44,345 nucleotides of DNA, from the NCBI GenBank assembly GCA_047975205.1, contig JBKEDC010000038.1:1-44345 (forward strand), in the 5' to 3' direction. The notes beneath the pieces were generated by a model, which was not told where the DNA came from, made no database searches, and saw only the letters and a program-made list of their open reading frames with translations. Position numbers and translations under genes: made by a program. This stretch comes from JBKEDC01 sp047975205 (GTDB lineage Bacteria > Bacteroidota > Bacteroidia > Bacteroidales > Prolixibacteraceae). Positions within the stretch are counted from its first letter, which is position 1. Each line of letters starts with the position of its first letter. Positions 1 through 9,638 of this stretch are shown piece by piece.

Positions 1-1
1 C

Positions 2-262
2 AGCAATTGGGAGGAACTGAGCTTGTATTTTGACTATGATGAGCATATTAGAAAAATCATCTATACCACTAATGCAGATGAAGGATTCCATCGTCAAGTC
101 CGTAAAGTTACAAAGACAAAAAGAGCTTTTCCCAGCAACATGGCTTTACTGAAACTTATTTATTTAACAGTAGAAAATATTTCAAAGAAGTGGACGCAAC
201 CGGTGCGAAATTGGGGATTATCTACCCAGCAGTTGGCTGGTAGATTTGAATTAGAGCTATAA
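2..262 (+). mobile_element. IS256-family (mutator) transposase, 3' part only
   Basis: The reading frame is open from the window edge to the TAA at 260-262, so the gene enters from the left and only its C-terminal ~86 residues are visible. The block TTNADEGFHRQVRKVTKTK followed by NISKKWTQPVRNWGL is the C-terminal signature of IS256-type DDE transposases, next to the catalytic Glu region. The TTG at 23 is internal and not a real start. Whether the full element lies to the left, or only a remnant, cannot be seen. No terminal inverted repeat could be matched because the left end is missing; the right end probably falls within the next ~100 bases. Confidence 0.85.
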
Positions 263-496
263 GAGCCAATAGCTAAAAGCAAAGAACAGTCATTTCCCCG
301 TATTGTACAAGGGTATATAAACGACCTGCCGCAGGCGCACTTGTGCAACACAGAAAAATGCCAAAATCAGCTTTCAGAAATTGATTCCAAAAAAAAGTCT
401 ATTTGGAAATCATTGGAAAAACAACTGAACAGAGTTCAGATTACACTCCCTATTTTTCACTATTTCCACACTTCCAAATTGTAACAAATCAAAACA
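263..496. other. Non-coding stretch between IS end and DUF418 pseudogene
   Basis: No credible gene. It holds two small inverted repeats, CCTGC-C-GCAGG at 325-335 and CTGAAC-AGA-GTTCAG at 425-439. The first, with the nearby GCGCACTTGTGC, may belong to the right end of the IS element. The A-rich leader just before the ATG at 497 is typical of Bacteroidota start sites. Confidence 0.4.
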
Positions 497-1652
497 ATGA
501 CTGATACACCACAGCCAAAAGTCTCCTGAGTAGATATGGTAGATGCCCTTCGAGGGTTTGCAGTTATGGCAATCCTGTTAATACATTTTGTAGAGCACTT
601 CATATATCCGGTTTATCCAGATAAGGAAAGCCTGCCAAATTGGCTGAATGCAATTGACTCTACTACACTTAATCTGACATTCTCGCTAATTGGAGGTAAA
701 GCATATTCAATATTTGCACTATTGTTTGGATTTACTTCTTATGTGCAATTCACTAATCAACTAAGCAAAGGATTTGATTTCAGGTTGAGGTTTATGTGGC
801 GATTAATGCTACTTGCCATTTTTGCTACACTCGATTCAGCATTCTTTCCGAGAGGTGGTGCTGATGCTGTCTGTATTCATCGGGCTATCGTTTGTGCTAG
901 TATGTAAGTTAAAGAATACCGCAGTCTTGGCTATCGCTATAATATGCCTGTTGCAACCAATAGAGCTATTCCATTTTGTATATAGCTGTTTTGATGCAAC
1001 CCACACTCTTCCCGACTTGAAGGTTGGTGAGCTATATGGCAAGGTGCAAGAAGGAGTAAAAAGCGGAGAGTGGGGAAGGTTCTTCATGTTGAATATCACC
1101 ACAGAACAAAAGGCAAGTCTACTATGGGCAGTAAATGCCGGACGCTTTGTACAGACAATAGGCTTGTTTTTGCTAGGATTCCTATTCAGCAGAAATAACC
1201 TATTCGTAGATTCGAAAGAGAACACAAAGTTTTGGGTTAAGCTATCATTGATATCAACCTTAGCTTTCGGAGCTCTATATCCACTAAAAGTTCAATGGTT
1301 CGATAATGCCCCGACTGATATCATCAAAAGCAGTATCGGAACTGCACCAGACATGTGGCAAAAGCTATCATTGACATTTGTAATTATTTCATCGTTCATT
1401 ATAGCCTACTACAACAGCTCATTCGCCAATTGGACAAAGAAACTTAGTGCATAAGGCAAGATGAGTCTGACAAACTACGTAACGCAGTCTATAATCGGAG
1501 CATTCATATTCTTCCCGATAGGTCTGAACCTATCTCCATACTTAGGCTACACGGCAAGTCTCCTTGTTGGTGTTGTTGTGTTTATGGCTCAGATGTATAT
1601 TAGTAACTATTGGTTCAAGCATTTCAAGCAAGAACCATTGGAGAGATTGTGA
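497..1652 (+). pseudogene. DUF418 family membrane protein, broken by two stops and a frameshift
   Basis: Joining the fragments gives one DUF418-type polytopic membrane protein, about 385 codons: an N-terminal VDALRGFAVMAILLIH segment, a middle hydrophobic core, and a C-terminal block with GKMSLTNYVTQSIIGAF and SNYWFKHFKQ(E)PLERL. Three lesions are visible. A TGA at 527-529 sits eleven codons in, where Arg (CGA/AGA) is expected. The frame then moves by one base at about 850-866, after SAFFPRG, before VLMLSVFIGL resumes in the next frame. A TAA at 1452-1454 interrupts just before GKMSLTNY, in the same frame as the last fragment. DUF418 proteins are uncharacterised, possibly transport-related. 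The transposase remnant upstream suggests a locus no longer under selection. Confidence 0.85.
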
Positions 1653-1686
1653 CATTGGGGGACTTGGATTAGGGGGGGAGGTAAAT

Positions 1687-1727
1687 ATAATGAGGGTGTC
1701 CAAAAAGTTTTTGGACACCCTCATTAT
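1687..1727. terminator. Perfect 20-bp inverted repeat, bidirectional terminator
   Basis: The left arm 1687-1706 and right arm 1708-1727 pair perfectly around a single base; the hairpin tip is rich in A on one side and T on the other. It lies between the DUF418 pseudogene (rightward) and the DUF5695 gene (leftward), so it can end transcripts from both sides. The core GAGGGTGTCCAAAAAG recurs at 39663 and 39743, so this stem may derive from a dispersed repeat. Confidence 0.75.
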
Positions 1728-1747
1728 AACAAAAAAACTAAATGAAA

Positions 1748-4462
1748 CTAAATCTCAACTTCTACACCTTTTTTTGATAGCGGAATTGCGTATGCTCCTC
1801 TGCTATTCTTCTTGTATTTGTTGACACTTGTATTTTCTCCATCAACCTCTACTCTAAGATAAGCTTCTTTTGTGTAATTGTCTTTTGGAGCGAATGTCAG
1901 CTTCACCTTTTTAGTTTTGGTATTGTAGCTTACTTTATCAACTCTTCCGGCATCAAGAGTAATCCAAGTTTTGCTTGGAGCGATAAAAATCTGATTTTTG
2001 GTTGCAGTTGTGATATCAACATCAATCCATTCTCCATTTTCAGTATGGTTACCACCAAAACTTAGCCATCCGAACTCATCCGAATTGGTTAGATAAGTAG
2101 CAGAGTTTACAGCATAGCCATAATATCCGCTACCATAATCTCCTGATATTCCATCATTCCAAAGAGACGACGGGAAAGAGTGAGAAGCTGCCGGAGCAAA
2201 ACCATCTTCGGTAATGTTTGCCAAAGCACCGGTTAGTCCTGCATATCCTACTCTGAGTAGATATAAGTCATCAGGATTACTACGATATTCTGCCAACACA
2301 GGAATAGCATTAAGTGGCGAACCATAATGATGAATCATTCTTTCTACACGAGATGTTTTTCCTGCATATAGGAAGTCCCAATATCTACGAGCACATCCGT
2401 TATATGCCCAATGAGGAACAGTCGGCATATATGCAAGTATTGCATTTACAGTTGTGGTAGCCTTATCATCGAATCCAAAGTATTTCGACCAAATATAAAC
2501 TTCTTCTTGTCCGGTTGAATCCCAAGGCATCTCGCTACCGAAAGGATAAGGGAGTGAAGACCAATGCTGAGTACGTTTCTTCATTACGGCTTCCAGTTTT
2601 TTAGCCATTTCGGTTTTGCCTTCAGCTTTTAAATCTTTCAGCAGATACAAGAATATCGAACCCTCCATTTGCCCAAACTGAGCATAGTATGGAGCTTGCT
2701 CCACCATTGCAATAGCTGTGTGGAATGATTGCGAAAGATACCAATCCCAAGATTGCTGAGTAACAAGATTTTCATGATTTCGAGCCAAACGATACATCAC
2801 CCAATAAGCGGCAGTAACGTGTGGATAGTTATATGATCGTCCCGGGTCTTCCGAGTGTTTCTTATCCCAAGCAGCCCAAGTCTTGAAGTTGATTGTATCA
2901 AGATATGTTCCTTTAGGCATCTCATCAGGTTGATAGTAGAACATACTTTTTCTCACACCATAAGTGCTATCTCCTTTGTTGTATTGAATTCCTCCCCACA
3001 TAGTTTGATTTACAAAATCCTCCATCATAGCCACTTGCTTTTGGTCGGGACTCACATATTGCTTCATCATGGCGTTTAGCCAAGCTCCTGCGCCACCTTC
3101 ATCGCTAATACCACAAATCCATGCGCGCTGGTCTTGAAGAACTTTGCGTTTCACTTCATAGTCGTATGTGATTACAGAAGGACTCCTTCCAAATAAGTCA
3201 TCATCGTTTTCGTACCATTGCTCAGTCATTAGGAAGTTTCCGTTATTTTCAACAACTTTGGTTTCCGGCTTGATTACCTTGTAGTTTACAGTTTGCTCGC
3301 TACCATCTGCGTAAGTTATCGTAATAACAGCTCTACCCCAAGCATTTCCTTTTACCGAATATTTATTCCATCCGGATGCATTCTTACCAACGTTCTCAAC
3401 TTTCAAAGCATTGCTTGGAGTAACTTCAATATCTTTGATTTCTTTTGATGCTTTCACGAAAAGACTAGCGTCAACATCCTGAGAAAGTACATATCCGGGG
3501 AAACCGACAGCAACAGGGCGTTCGTTTTCGATAAGAGTCTTTTCGATTTCTCTTACCGACTCGCTGATTACGAACTCTAAACCAATTTCTCTCGATTCGC
3601 CTTTCTTAAGAGTAATTGAAGTTGATTTGTTCCATTGCTTCGAGTCTTTCCATTCATTCTCAGCATATGCTTTGCTGCATACCATCCACTCATGGAATCC
3701 TTCGAATGTAATTCCTTTCGGAGTAGGGTCGTCAAGCAAAGGACGATAAGCTTCGAAAGGAGAATCGCCATGAGGAAGTACAAGCAAAACTTTATCATTA
3801 CCTTTCAATCGAGACACCTGAAGGTATCCGGCATCGTATCCGATATAAGGATCAGAGAATACATTCTCTTCGTGAGTTTCCTCAAGATGTTTGTAGTTGA
3901 AGTTATTGTTGAAGATTAATGGAATCCCAAGAGCTCCAATTTCTATATCCGAATTGCTTTTGTTTTCTAATTTGTATCGAAGCACTAGGTGTCCATTGTC
4001 AGTTTCCCAATAACGAGTAATTTTTAGAGGCAGGTTGCTCGGGAATGTATTAGACATGTCAGCTGCGGCAAGGATATTTCCACCTGCTTTTAATTCATCA
4101 AGAGGTTTGCGATTTTTTGTGGAAGAATACTTAGTCCATTCCTTTGACCCCACTTTTCTGAGGGCAAGATTTAAATCTCCGAAGTGATAAAAGTCGGCAG
4201 CATCTCTACTCTCCATCCATTCGTTTGGAGCATAATCAAATTTACTGTCAAACTTCGGAGAAAGTTTAGAGATAGTTTGAGATGCATTTACAAGTTCCAG
4301 ATTGAAGTCAGGAGTATCATATGTCGACAATCCATCCTCTAGATTAAGAACCTTCGGGAGTTGAGGTTTGTCATTTTTAGGCTGAGCAATTGCCGAAGTT
4401 CCCATCAAAAGAGAAGATGCAGCAAATGCCATAATACCCATTTTAAGATTATTAAAGTTCAT
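1748..4462 (-). CDS. Large secreted DUF5695-like protein, putative glycan-active enzyme of the PUL
   Basis: A 904-residue exported protein with a signal peptide at about 1-26, ending at the AIAQ site. Residues ~50-400 look beta-rich and end in an Ig-like segment (TITYADGSEQTVNYKV). Residues ~440-770 are rich in Trp, Tyr and helices (ICGISDEGGAGAWLNAMMK, YYAQFGQMEGSIFLYLLKD, ARRYWDFLYAGK), like an (alpha/alpha) barrel, followed by a beta-rich C-terminal part. This pattern matches what I know as DUF5695; the family's activity is not known to me. Glu600, Asp648 and Glu653/654 are conserved-looking acids in the helical part. It is the last gene of a leftward operon after GH127 and GH43, 21 bases after GH43, so an accessory hydrolase or lyase is plausible. 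Function inferred from context only. Confidence 0.6.
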   Translation of the reverse strand: MNFNNLKMGIMAFAASSLLMGTSAIAQPKNDKPQLPKVLNLEDGLSTYDTPDFNLELVNASQTISKLSPKFDSKFDYAPNEWMESRDAADFYHFGDLNLALRKVGSKEWTKYSSTKNRKPLDELKAGGNILAAADMSNTFPSNLPLKITRYWETDNGHLVLRYKLENKSNSDIEIGALGIPLIFNNNFNYKHLEETHEENVFSDPYIGYDAGYLQVSRLKGNDKVLLVLPHGDSPFEAYRPLLDDPTPKGITFEGFHEWMVCSKAYAENEWKDSKQWNKSTSITLKKGESREIGLEFVISESVREIEKTLIENERPVAVGFPGYVLSQDVDASLFVKASKEIKDIEVTPSNALKVENVGKNASGWNKYSVKGNAWGRAVITITYADGSEQTVNYKVIKPETKVVENNGNFLMTEQWYENDDDLFGRSPSVITYDYEVKRKVLQDQRAWICGISDEGGAGAWLNAMMKQYVSPDQKQVAMMEDFVNQTMWGGIQYNKGDSTYGVRKSMFYYQPDEMPKGTYLDTINFKTWAAWDKKHSEDPGRSYNYPHVTAAYWVMYRLARNHENLVTQQSWDWYLSQSFHTAIAMVEQAPYYAQFGQMEGSIFLYLLKDLKAEGKTEMAKKLEAVMKKRTQHWSSLPYPFGSEMPWDSTGQEEVYIWSKYFGFDDKATTTVNAILAYMPTVPHWAYNGCARRYWDFLYAGKTSRVERMIHHYGSPLNAIPVLAEYRSNPDDLYLLRVGYAGLTGALANITEDGFAPAASHSFPSSLWNDGISGDYGSGYYGYAVNSATYLTNSDEFGWLSFGGNHTENGEWIDVDITTATKNQIFIAPSKTWITLDAGRVDKVSYNTKTKKVKLTFAPKDNYTKEAYLRVEVDGENTSVNKYKKNSRGAYAIPLSKKGVEVEI

Positions 4463-4483
4463 ATGTAATCGTTTTATTTGTTT

Positions 4484-6592
4484 CTATAATCCTTTTGGTT
4501 TTGTTTGCTTGATAAGTTTTTGCACATCATCATTTGACATTGTATAGTCATAAATCTGTACACGTGCAATATTTCCTTTCATATGTTCATGAGGAGCTCC
4601 GGTGCTTCCTATGAAAATCTTAGAGCTTTTTACGAACAATGAAATCGGCATTTCTATTTGCAGATTGCCGTCAACATATACCTGCTCTTTCATTCCGTCA
4701 AAGGTTAGAGTGATGTTGTGCCACTGTTTTGCTTTTGGTACTTCCTTGTATGAGATATCTACTAATGCATCACCATGAGCTATAGCTCCGTAGTTTCCTG
4801 TTCCATATATCATGGCAGCATATGATGATTGCAACATATTATCGCGAGAGTTCCAAGCTACTACTCCGGCTCCTTCTTGTAGTTCATCTACATAAACCCA
4901 AGCTGTAACGGTGAATGGAGAATTCCAATCCAAACTCTTAGGAGCTTCTTTCGAAAGCTCTAGGAATGACTGACCGTCAAACTCGATTGATGACACACCA
5001 TCCACTTTTGATACCTTCGGACTACCATGTTCAATGAATTTACCACCAAGCAGTCCGGTGTTTTCTATCTTCCCAACTTTTGCTTTGTGAGCATTCATAT
5101 CAACAAGCAAACCTTTGCTCTTAGTACTACCGGCAGGCTCATTGATGGCCTCGTTTTCGAATTGAGGAATGTCGAAAAGTTCATCATACACCTTCACATT
5201 CCATATAGCTGCCAACATTCCAGCCTTCTGAGTTCCGGTAATAGTTATCTTTATCTGATTAGCTTTCGCATCTCCTTCGTCAATCATCGGAATACCGGGG
5301 ATTTGATTCTTTGTTCTATCAACAAAGGTAGACCACAATTTCCCATCGGTGCTTGTTTCTATCTTATATTGATAATAGAATGTTGAGTACTCAAACTCTG
5401 TAAAGATTCTTTTAATATAAGTTTCTTTGTCAAGCTTGATTGTTATAGACTGAGGCAACTCACAGCTTGCAGCTTTCCACATTGTGCCGTTGTTGTTGTC
5501 CAAAACATTTTCAGCATTGTAAGTATAGTCTACATCTTTGCGTGTGAATTTATTTGCCGGAGCTGTCAATCTATAGCTGCTAGATGCAGAAGCCTCAGCG
5601 TCTAATGCTAAATTCTTTGGAGTCTTGCTTTCGAAATCCACTTCCTCATAAGGGTCTATCTTTGCTATTGTGTGCTTATCTTCAAACTTAATCGGATTTA
5701 CACACACTTGTCGATACATTCCTCCGGAACTATGCGGATTGTCATGACGATGATAGAATATATAATGTTCGCCATCTTTCTCTAATATCGAATGATGACC
5801 GGGACTATCTACAAAACCATCAGCTGTTGTTTCTAATATTGGATTATTCTTCCCGTAATTCCATGGGCCAACAGGAGTTTCTCCCCAACAATAGTGCACA
5901 GCATATGTTCCCAATCTGCAATCACCCGATGAATACATCAATATATACACATCATTGTGCTTGAATAAGTATGCAGCTTCGAAAACATCAGGAAGGTCGC
6001 TAATTGGGAAGCTTCCTTCTTTTTCGATAGTGTGCATATCGTTGGCATCAATCTTTGCCCATCCCAAACCTTTGAAGGTTGTACACCATGTGCCGAAGTA
6101 GCTGTATAGCTCGCCTCCATCTTTGAAGAACTGAGCATCAAGAGCAGGCAGATGTTCCAATCCGGTTCCTACCGGAATTACAGGTTTGCCATCATTGATA
6201 GGATACCAAGGACCAAGCGGATTGTCCGACTCGTAGCCATAGATATTACAACCAAACTGACAATTCCCCATATAATAATAGTACTTCCCATTATCACCCT
6301 CCACTACATCCGGAGCCCAACAGTTTGTTAGCCCTTGAGGGAGCTTTATGTCTATCTTCTTATTATACCAATTTCGCAAATCCTTGCTAATCCAAACTGT
6401 AGGTTCTCCCGAAGCCAGCTTCACACCGTCAGTTGTAGAGTAGATATAGTATGTATCTCCAAACTTTTTGATGGTTGGGTCGGCAAAGTAACCGGGTAGT
6501 ATCGGATTTGCACTGTCTTCGGGTTTAGGCTGAGCATAAACCGTAGAGTATAACAGCAGAAAAGCGAATAATATGTTTGTGAGTATTTTCAT
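4484..6592 (-). CDS. GH43 glycosidase with F5/8C-like and LamG-like domains
   Basis: A 702-residue secreted protein with a signal peptide at 1-20 (TVYA-Q). The five-bladed GH43 propeller spans ~28-315: ADPT with the base Asp38, LDAQFF with Asp152, and VFEAAYLF with the acid Glu205. Residues ~325-470 look like an F5/8 type C (CBM32-like) sandwich (NLALDAEASAS start, IWNVKVYDE end). Residues ~495-695 look like a LamG/concanavalin sandwich (SIEFDGQSFLEL, FTVTAWVYVDEL, RVQIYDYTMS). GH43 enzymes are mainly alpha-L-arabinofuranosidases and beta-xylosidases, with some galactan-active subfamilies. Beside GH127 I favour removal of terminal alpha-L-arabinose, as the Bifidobacterium longum GH43 HypAA does on Hyp-arabinans. 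The catalytic domain is unusually rich in Cys (about eight between 92 and 297). Subfamily not determined. Confidence 0.85.
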   Translation of the reverse strand: MKILTNILFAFLLLYSTVYAQPKPEDSANPILPGYFADPTIKKFGDTYYIYSTTDGVKLASGEPTVWISKDLRNWYNKKIDIKLPQGLTNCWAPDVVEGDNGKYYYYMGNCQFGCNIYGYESDNPLGPWYPINDGKPVIPVGTGLEHLPALDAQFFKDGGELYSYFGTWCTTFKGLGWAKIDANDMHTIEKEGSFPISDLPDVFEAAYLFKHNDVYILMYSSGDCRLGTYAVHYCWGETPVGPWNYGKNNPILETTADGFVDSPGHHSILEKDGEHYIFYHRHDNPHSSGGMYRQVCVNPIKFEDKHTIAKIDPYEEVDFESKTPKNLALDAEASASSSYRLTAPANKFTRKDVDYTYNAENVLDNNNGTMWKAASCELPQSITIKLDKETYIKRIFTEFEYSTFYYQYKIETSTDGKLWSTFVDRTKNQIPGIPMIDEGDAKANQIKITITGTQKAGMLAAIWNVKVYDELFDIPQFENEAINEPAGSTKSKGLLVDMNAHKAKVGKIENTGLLGGKFIEHGSPKVSKVDGVSSIEFDGQSFLELSKEAPKSLDWNSPFTVTAWVYVDELQEGAGVVAWNSRDNMLQSSYAAMIYGTGNYGAIAHGDALVDISYKEVPKAKQWHNITLTFDGMKEQVYVDGNLQIEMPISLFVKSSKIFIGSTGAPHEHMKGNIARVQIYDYTMSNDDVQKLIKQTKPKGL

Positions 6593-6607
6593 TTGTCTTT
6601 GTTTTAA

Positions 6608-6696
6608 AGGATTTTCGGATATTGGATGTCGGATTTCAGATTATTTTTTTCTGTCATTAAATATCTAGTGTCCGATATCCGTTATCCGAAAATCCT
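6608..6696. repeat. Long imperfect inverted repeat between GH127 and GH43
   Basis: Arms 6608-6633 and 6671-6696 are each 26 bases with only three mismatches (AGGATTTTCGGATA...TCGGA against its complement) around a ~37-base loop. It fills most of the gap between the GH127 stop and the GH43 start. It could be a transcript-stabilising or processing stem inside the operon, a partial terminator, or a small mobile repeat; the sequence does not decide between them. Confidence 0.7.
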
Positions 6697-6710
6697 AAAG
6701 ATAATAAATT

Positions 6711-9089
6711 CTACAATTCAGTATCAATAGAGCGCACGGTAAATATCGGGCCTCCTCGGTTTCCTTCGTGAGGTACGATTTTGACTTTCATCAAGCTCTT
6801 ACCTTTTATCAGTTCAACAGGGATGTCATATTGCACATCGATGAATTTGCCCGGAGCTTTGTGGGTGATATTTTCGGTAGCGATTTTCTTTCCTTCAACA
6901 AGGATATCGAAAGTTTTACCGCCTGAGTATCCTCCCCAATAGGTGAATACAAGAGCATTCTTTTTACCCGGTTTTGCAGTCATCGTGAATGTTGCATAGC
7001 CTCCTCTGTCGATTTCGCGATATTTGATCGACTTATATTCGCCAACCCATGATTTATCTCCACCGTCATCGTAGTTGTGGTCACGTTCGGGTTGCATCTC
7101 TCCTAATCGGAACAAGTCGATTGTTTTGCGCTCGATTTCTTTTTTGCGCTCTTGTTCTGCAAGATACTCAGCTTCCTGAACCTTCCATTCTTCCGGAGTA
7201 TATTTGTCAATATATACAGAATATCTCAAATTGTGAGTACTATAAAATGGCTTGAATGTGATTTGTTTCGGATGTCCTACCTTTTCTGTCACGAAAGAGT
7301 TAGGTTCACCGGGTATAGCTTTCATCCAATTTGCAGGCACTGTGTCTTGAGTCATCAAGATTGGCACAAACAGAGGATTATCCACATCAGCACCTTCTAC
7401 TTCTCCCAGTTGAGCAGCAAGAACTACAGGACCATTAAATATTGCAATTCTGTTTTTGTTATCAGGCATAGTTTCTTGGAACAACGAGAATGGGAAACTT
7501 ACTTTCACAACATCACCATTTTTCCAACTTGTTCCGAGATTAACGAAACTTCCCGGTTCACCTTTGAATTTACGTTCTTTGCCATTCACGGTAACAGTCA
7601 TTCCACTTTTTGCCCAAGCAGGATATCTGAACACAAGGTCGAAATCAACTGACTCTCCATTTAGAGCTTCAACCTTAAGTGTAGTACCTTCTTCGTTCGG
7701 AAATTCGGTGTTTTGAGTAAGCTTCACACCTTTTTCTTCCCAAGTAAGTTCTGATGCGATAAACTGAGTAACATACAAACTACTGTTGTTGTGGAAATAA
7801 ATATTGCGACCGTATTTCACATTAGTTTCCATTCCACTACCTACGCAGCAAGTGAAGTGATAAGGATATTGATAAACTTTGAAGCCTCCCATTTCCAACG
7901 ATAGATTATAAATAACCTCACCCGATTCGGGATGTTGCGAAGAAAGAATGTGATTTATCAATGCCTTTTCGTAATAATCCATCATCTTAGCATCAGCCGA
8001 CCATTCGAATAAATGACGCGAAAGCTTAAGCATGTTATATACACAACAAGTTTCGGCAGTGCTGTTGCTGAGTTGATCGTTCAGCTTGTCGGGTTCTTGT
8101 AAATACTCATAGTTGTCAAAATCACCCGGAGCATACATGTGATGGTCGGTGATGATTCTCCAAAAGTTTGTTGCAGCTTTATAGTCCTCTTGATTTCCGG
8201 TAAGCTCATATAAACGAGCCGAACCGATAAACTTAGGGATTTGTGTATTACAATGTTTTCCGGGAAGAACATTTTCACCCTCTGTAATTGGGTCTACAAC
8301 TACTTTGTGGTGGAACTTGCGAGCCATCTCAAGATATTTTTTATCCTTAGTAGTTCCGTATAGCTCAGCCAACACATCATTCATTCCTCCGAATTCGCAA
8401 TGTAGCATTTCTTGCATTTTTTCTTCGGTAAGGTCGTCTACTATAGTATAAATCCAGTTTGCAAATTTCTTTTCTACCTCAAGAGCCTTTTTATTTCCTG
8501 TATATTTATATATATGATGTAAACCGTCTAGCAATTTGTGCATCGTATAGAAAGGTGCCCACAATCCGTTGAGGTCGAATCCTTGAGCACGGATTTCACC
8601 TTTCGCTACTTCCGACTCGAATACTTTCTCGCCATCAGTAAAAGCTCCGATATATCCACTTCCATTGTGTTCTTGGCATTCGGCGAGTTGGTCTACTATA
8701 TAATTTGCTCTATCCAAATATTTTTTATCGCCTGTAGTCAGATATGCATATGTAAGTGCAACCATATAGTGCCCAGTGCTATGCCCGGCAAGAGTTCCTT
8801 CTTCCCAACCACCATAGTTTTCAGCTTTAGGTTCTAATCCGGCTTCGATGCGGAACTTAGCCAATAGACGATCCTGTTCTAAATCCATCAATGTTTTCAG
8901 ACCTAAATCTGTAGCATGTTTGTAAGGGCCGTCTATTAATTTTACTTTATCCAATCGGAATGGAAGCACTTTGAAGTCTATAACATCCGAACCTTCTTTC
9001 TTTATAGTCTCATTTTTCACTTCAGGAGGTGATACACCACAAGAAGCCATTATAAATACTAAAAGAATGTATGTGCAAATTTTTCTCAT
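6711..9089 (-). CDS. GH127 beta-L-arabinofuranosidase (DUF1680), lipoprotein
   Basis: A 792-residue protein with a lipoprotein signal (VFIMASC, Cys17), so probably membrane-anchored. The (alpha/alpha)6 catalytic domain carries AETCCVYN (Glu346, Cys348) and FTCCVGSGMETN (Cys414, Cys415). These match the Glu-Cys3 zinc site of B. longum HypBA1 (Glu338, Cys340, Cys417, Cys418), in which Cys417 is the nucleophile, so the catalytic residues are complete. GH127 enzymes release L-arabinose from beta-1,2-linked arabinofuranosyl chains such as those on hydroxyproline. A beta-rich C-terminal part follows (~540-792). It is the first gene of the leftward operon with GH43 and DUF5695, and divergent from susC across a 687-base gap. 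The related GH146 family cannot be fully excluded. Confidence 0.88.
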   Translation of the reverse strand: MRKICTYILLVFIMASCGVSPPEVKNETIKKEGSDVIDFKVLPFRLDKVKLIDGPYKHATDLGLKTLMDLEQDRLLAKFRIEAGLEPKAENYGGWEEGTLAGHSTGHYMVALTYAYLTTGDKKYLDRANYIVDQLAECQEHNGSGYIGAFTDGEKVFESEVAKGEIRAQGFDLNGLWAPFYTMHKLLDGLHHIYKYTGNKKALEVEKKFANWIYTIVDDLTEEKMQEMLHCEFGGMNDVLAELYGTTKDKKYLEMARKFHHKVVVDPITEGENVLPGKHCNTQIPKFIGSARLYELTGNQEDYKAATNFWRIITDHHMYAPGDFDNYEYLQEPDKLNDQLSNSTAETCCVYNMLKLSRHLFEWSADAKMMDYYEKALINHILSSQHPESGEVIYNLSLEMGGFKVYQYPYHFTCCVGSGMETNVKYGRNIYFHNNSSLYVTQFIASELTWEEKGVKLTQNTEFPNEEGTTLKVEALNGESVDFDLVFRYPAWAKSGMTVTVNGKERKFKGEPGSFVNLGTSWKNGDVVKVSFPFSLFQETMPDNKNRIAIFNGPVVLAAQLGEVEGADVDNPLFVPILMTQDTVPANWMKAIPGEPNSFVTEKVGHPKQITFKPFYSTHNLRYSVYIDKYTPEEWKVQEAEYLAEQERKKEIERKTIDLFRLGEMQPERDHNYDDGGDKSWVGEYKSIKYREIDRGGYATFTMTAKPGKKNALVFTYWGGYSGGKTFDILVEGKKIATENITHKAPGKFIDVQYDIPVELIKGKSLMKVKIVPHEGNRGGPIFTVRSIDTEL

Positions 9090-9253
9090 TTCATTATTGT
9101 TTTAATTGTGTTACTTTAATTGAAAATCAACTTACCATTAATTGATAGTGCTAATTAACAACTCATCTATCTTGCATGACATAACAAATGATGAATTTAT
9201 TAGTACATATGTAAAACATAGTCCATTTACAATAATTTAGAGATTATACTTCA

Positions 9254-9299
9254 AAGGGAGTTCTATAAATTAACTGATGATTATTTATAGAACTCCCTT
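9254..9299. repeat. Perfect 17-bp inverted repeat, copy 1 of a shared hairpin element
   Basis: Left arm 9254-9270 and right arm 9283-9299 (AAGGGAGTTCTATAAAT and its complement) pair perfectly around a 12-base loop. The loop and right arm, ACTGATGATTATTT followed closely by TAGAACTCCC, recur at 14557-14581 after susD. It sits ~165 bases before the GH127 start and ~480 before susC, too far upstream to end either operon. Confidence 0.75.
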
Positions 9300-9610
9300 A
9301 AGTTTATGGACAAACTCCATTTAAATAATATTAACCGGTGTAGAGTGTAAATAATCTTCGTCGCGCTATGGAGAAAGGAGCCATATCTAGTCTGGCAAAG
9401 CCCATTTCCAAAACCGCAAACGCTACTTTTACTGTTAAATAGACTTTTGTTATAAATTATTTTTAAGTTTTTAGTCGCTACGTATTAATCTGTTAGGTCG
9501 CTATTCTACTCACAACACATATCTGAGTTGGGATTTCGTCAGGAGGGTGGGAGCTCCCTTGATATACAGTAACATTAAATACTTTCTGCATTATATCTTA
9601 TTTAAAAATG

Positions 9611-9638
9611 TTTGCCTTTTTATACAATTATACATTTG
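9611..9638 (+). promoter_or_regulatory. Candidate susC promoter
   Basis: TTTG at 9611-9614 and TACATTTG at 9631-9638 resemble the Bacteroides -33 (TTTG) and -7 (TAnnTTTG) boxes. The 16-base spacer is shorter than the usual ~19-21, so this is tentative. It is the best match in the susC-proximal part of the gap. Confidence 0.4.

Noticed and set aside
527..529. TGA in DUF418 and TGA at Trp in the symporter as recoded codons
   Set aside because: Other genes here end in TGA, and both genes carry further frameshifts or stops, so decay explains them better.
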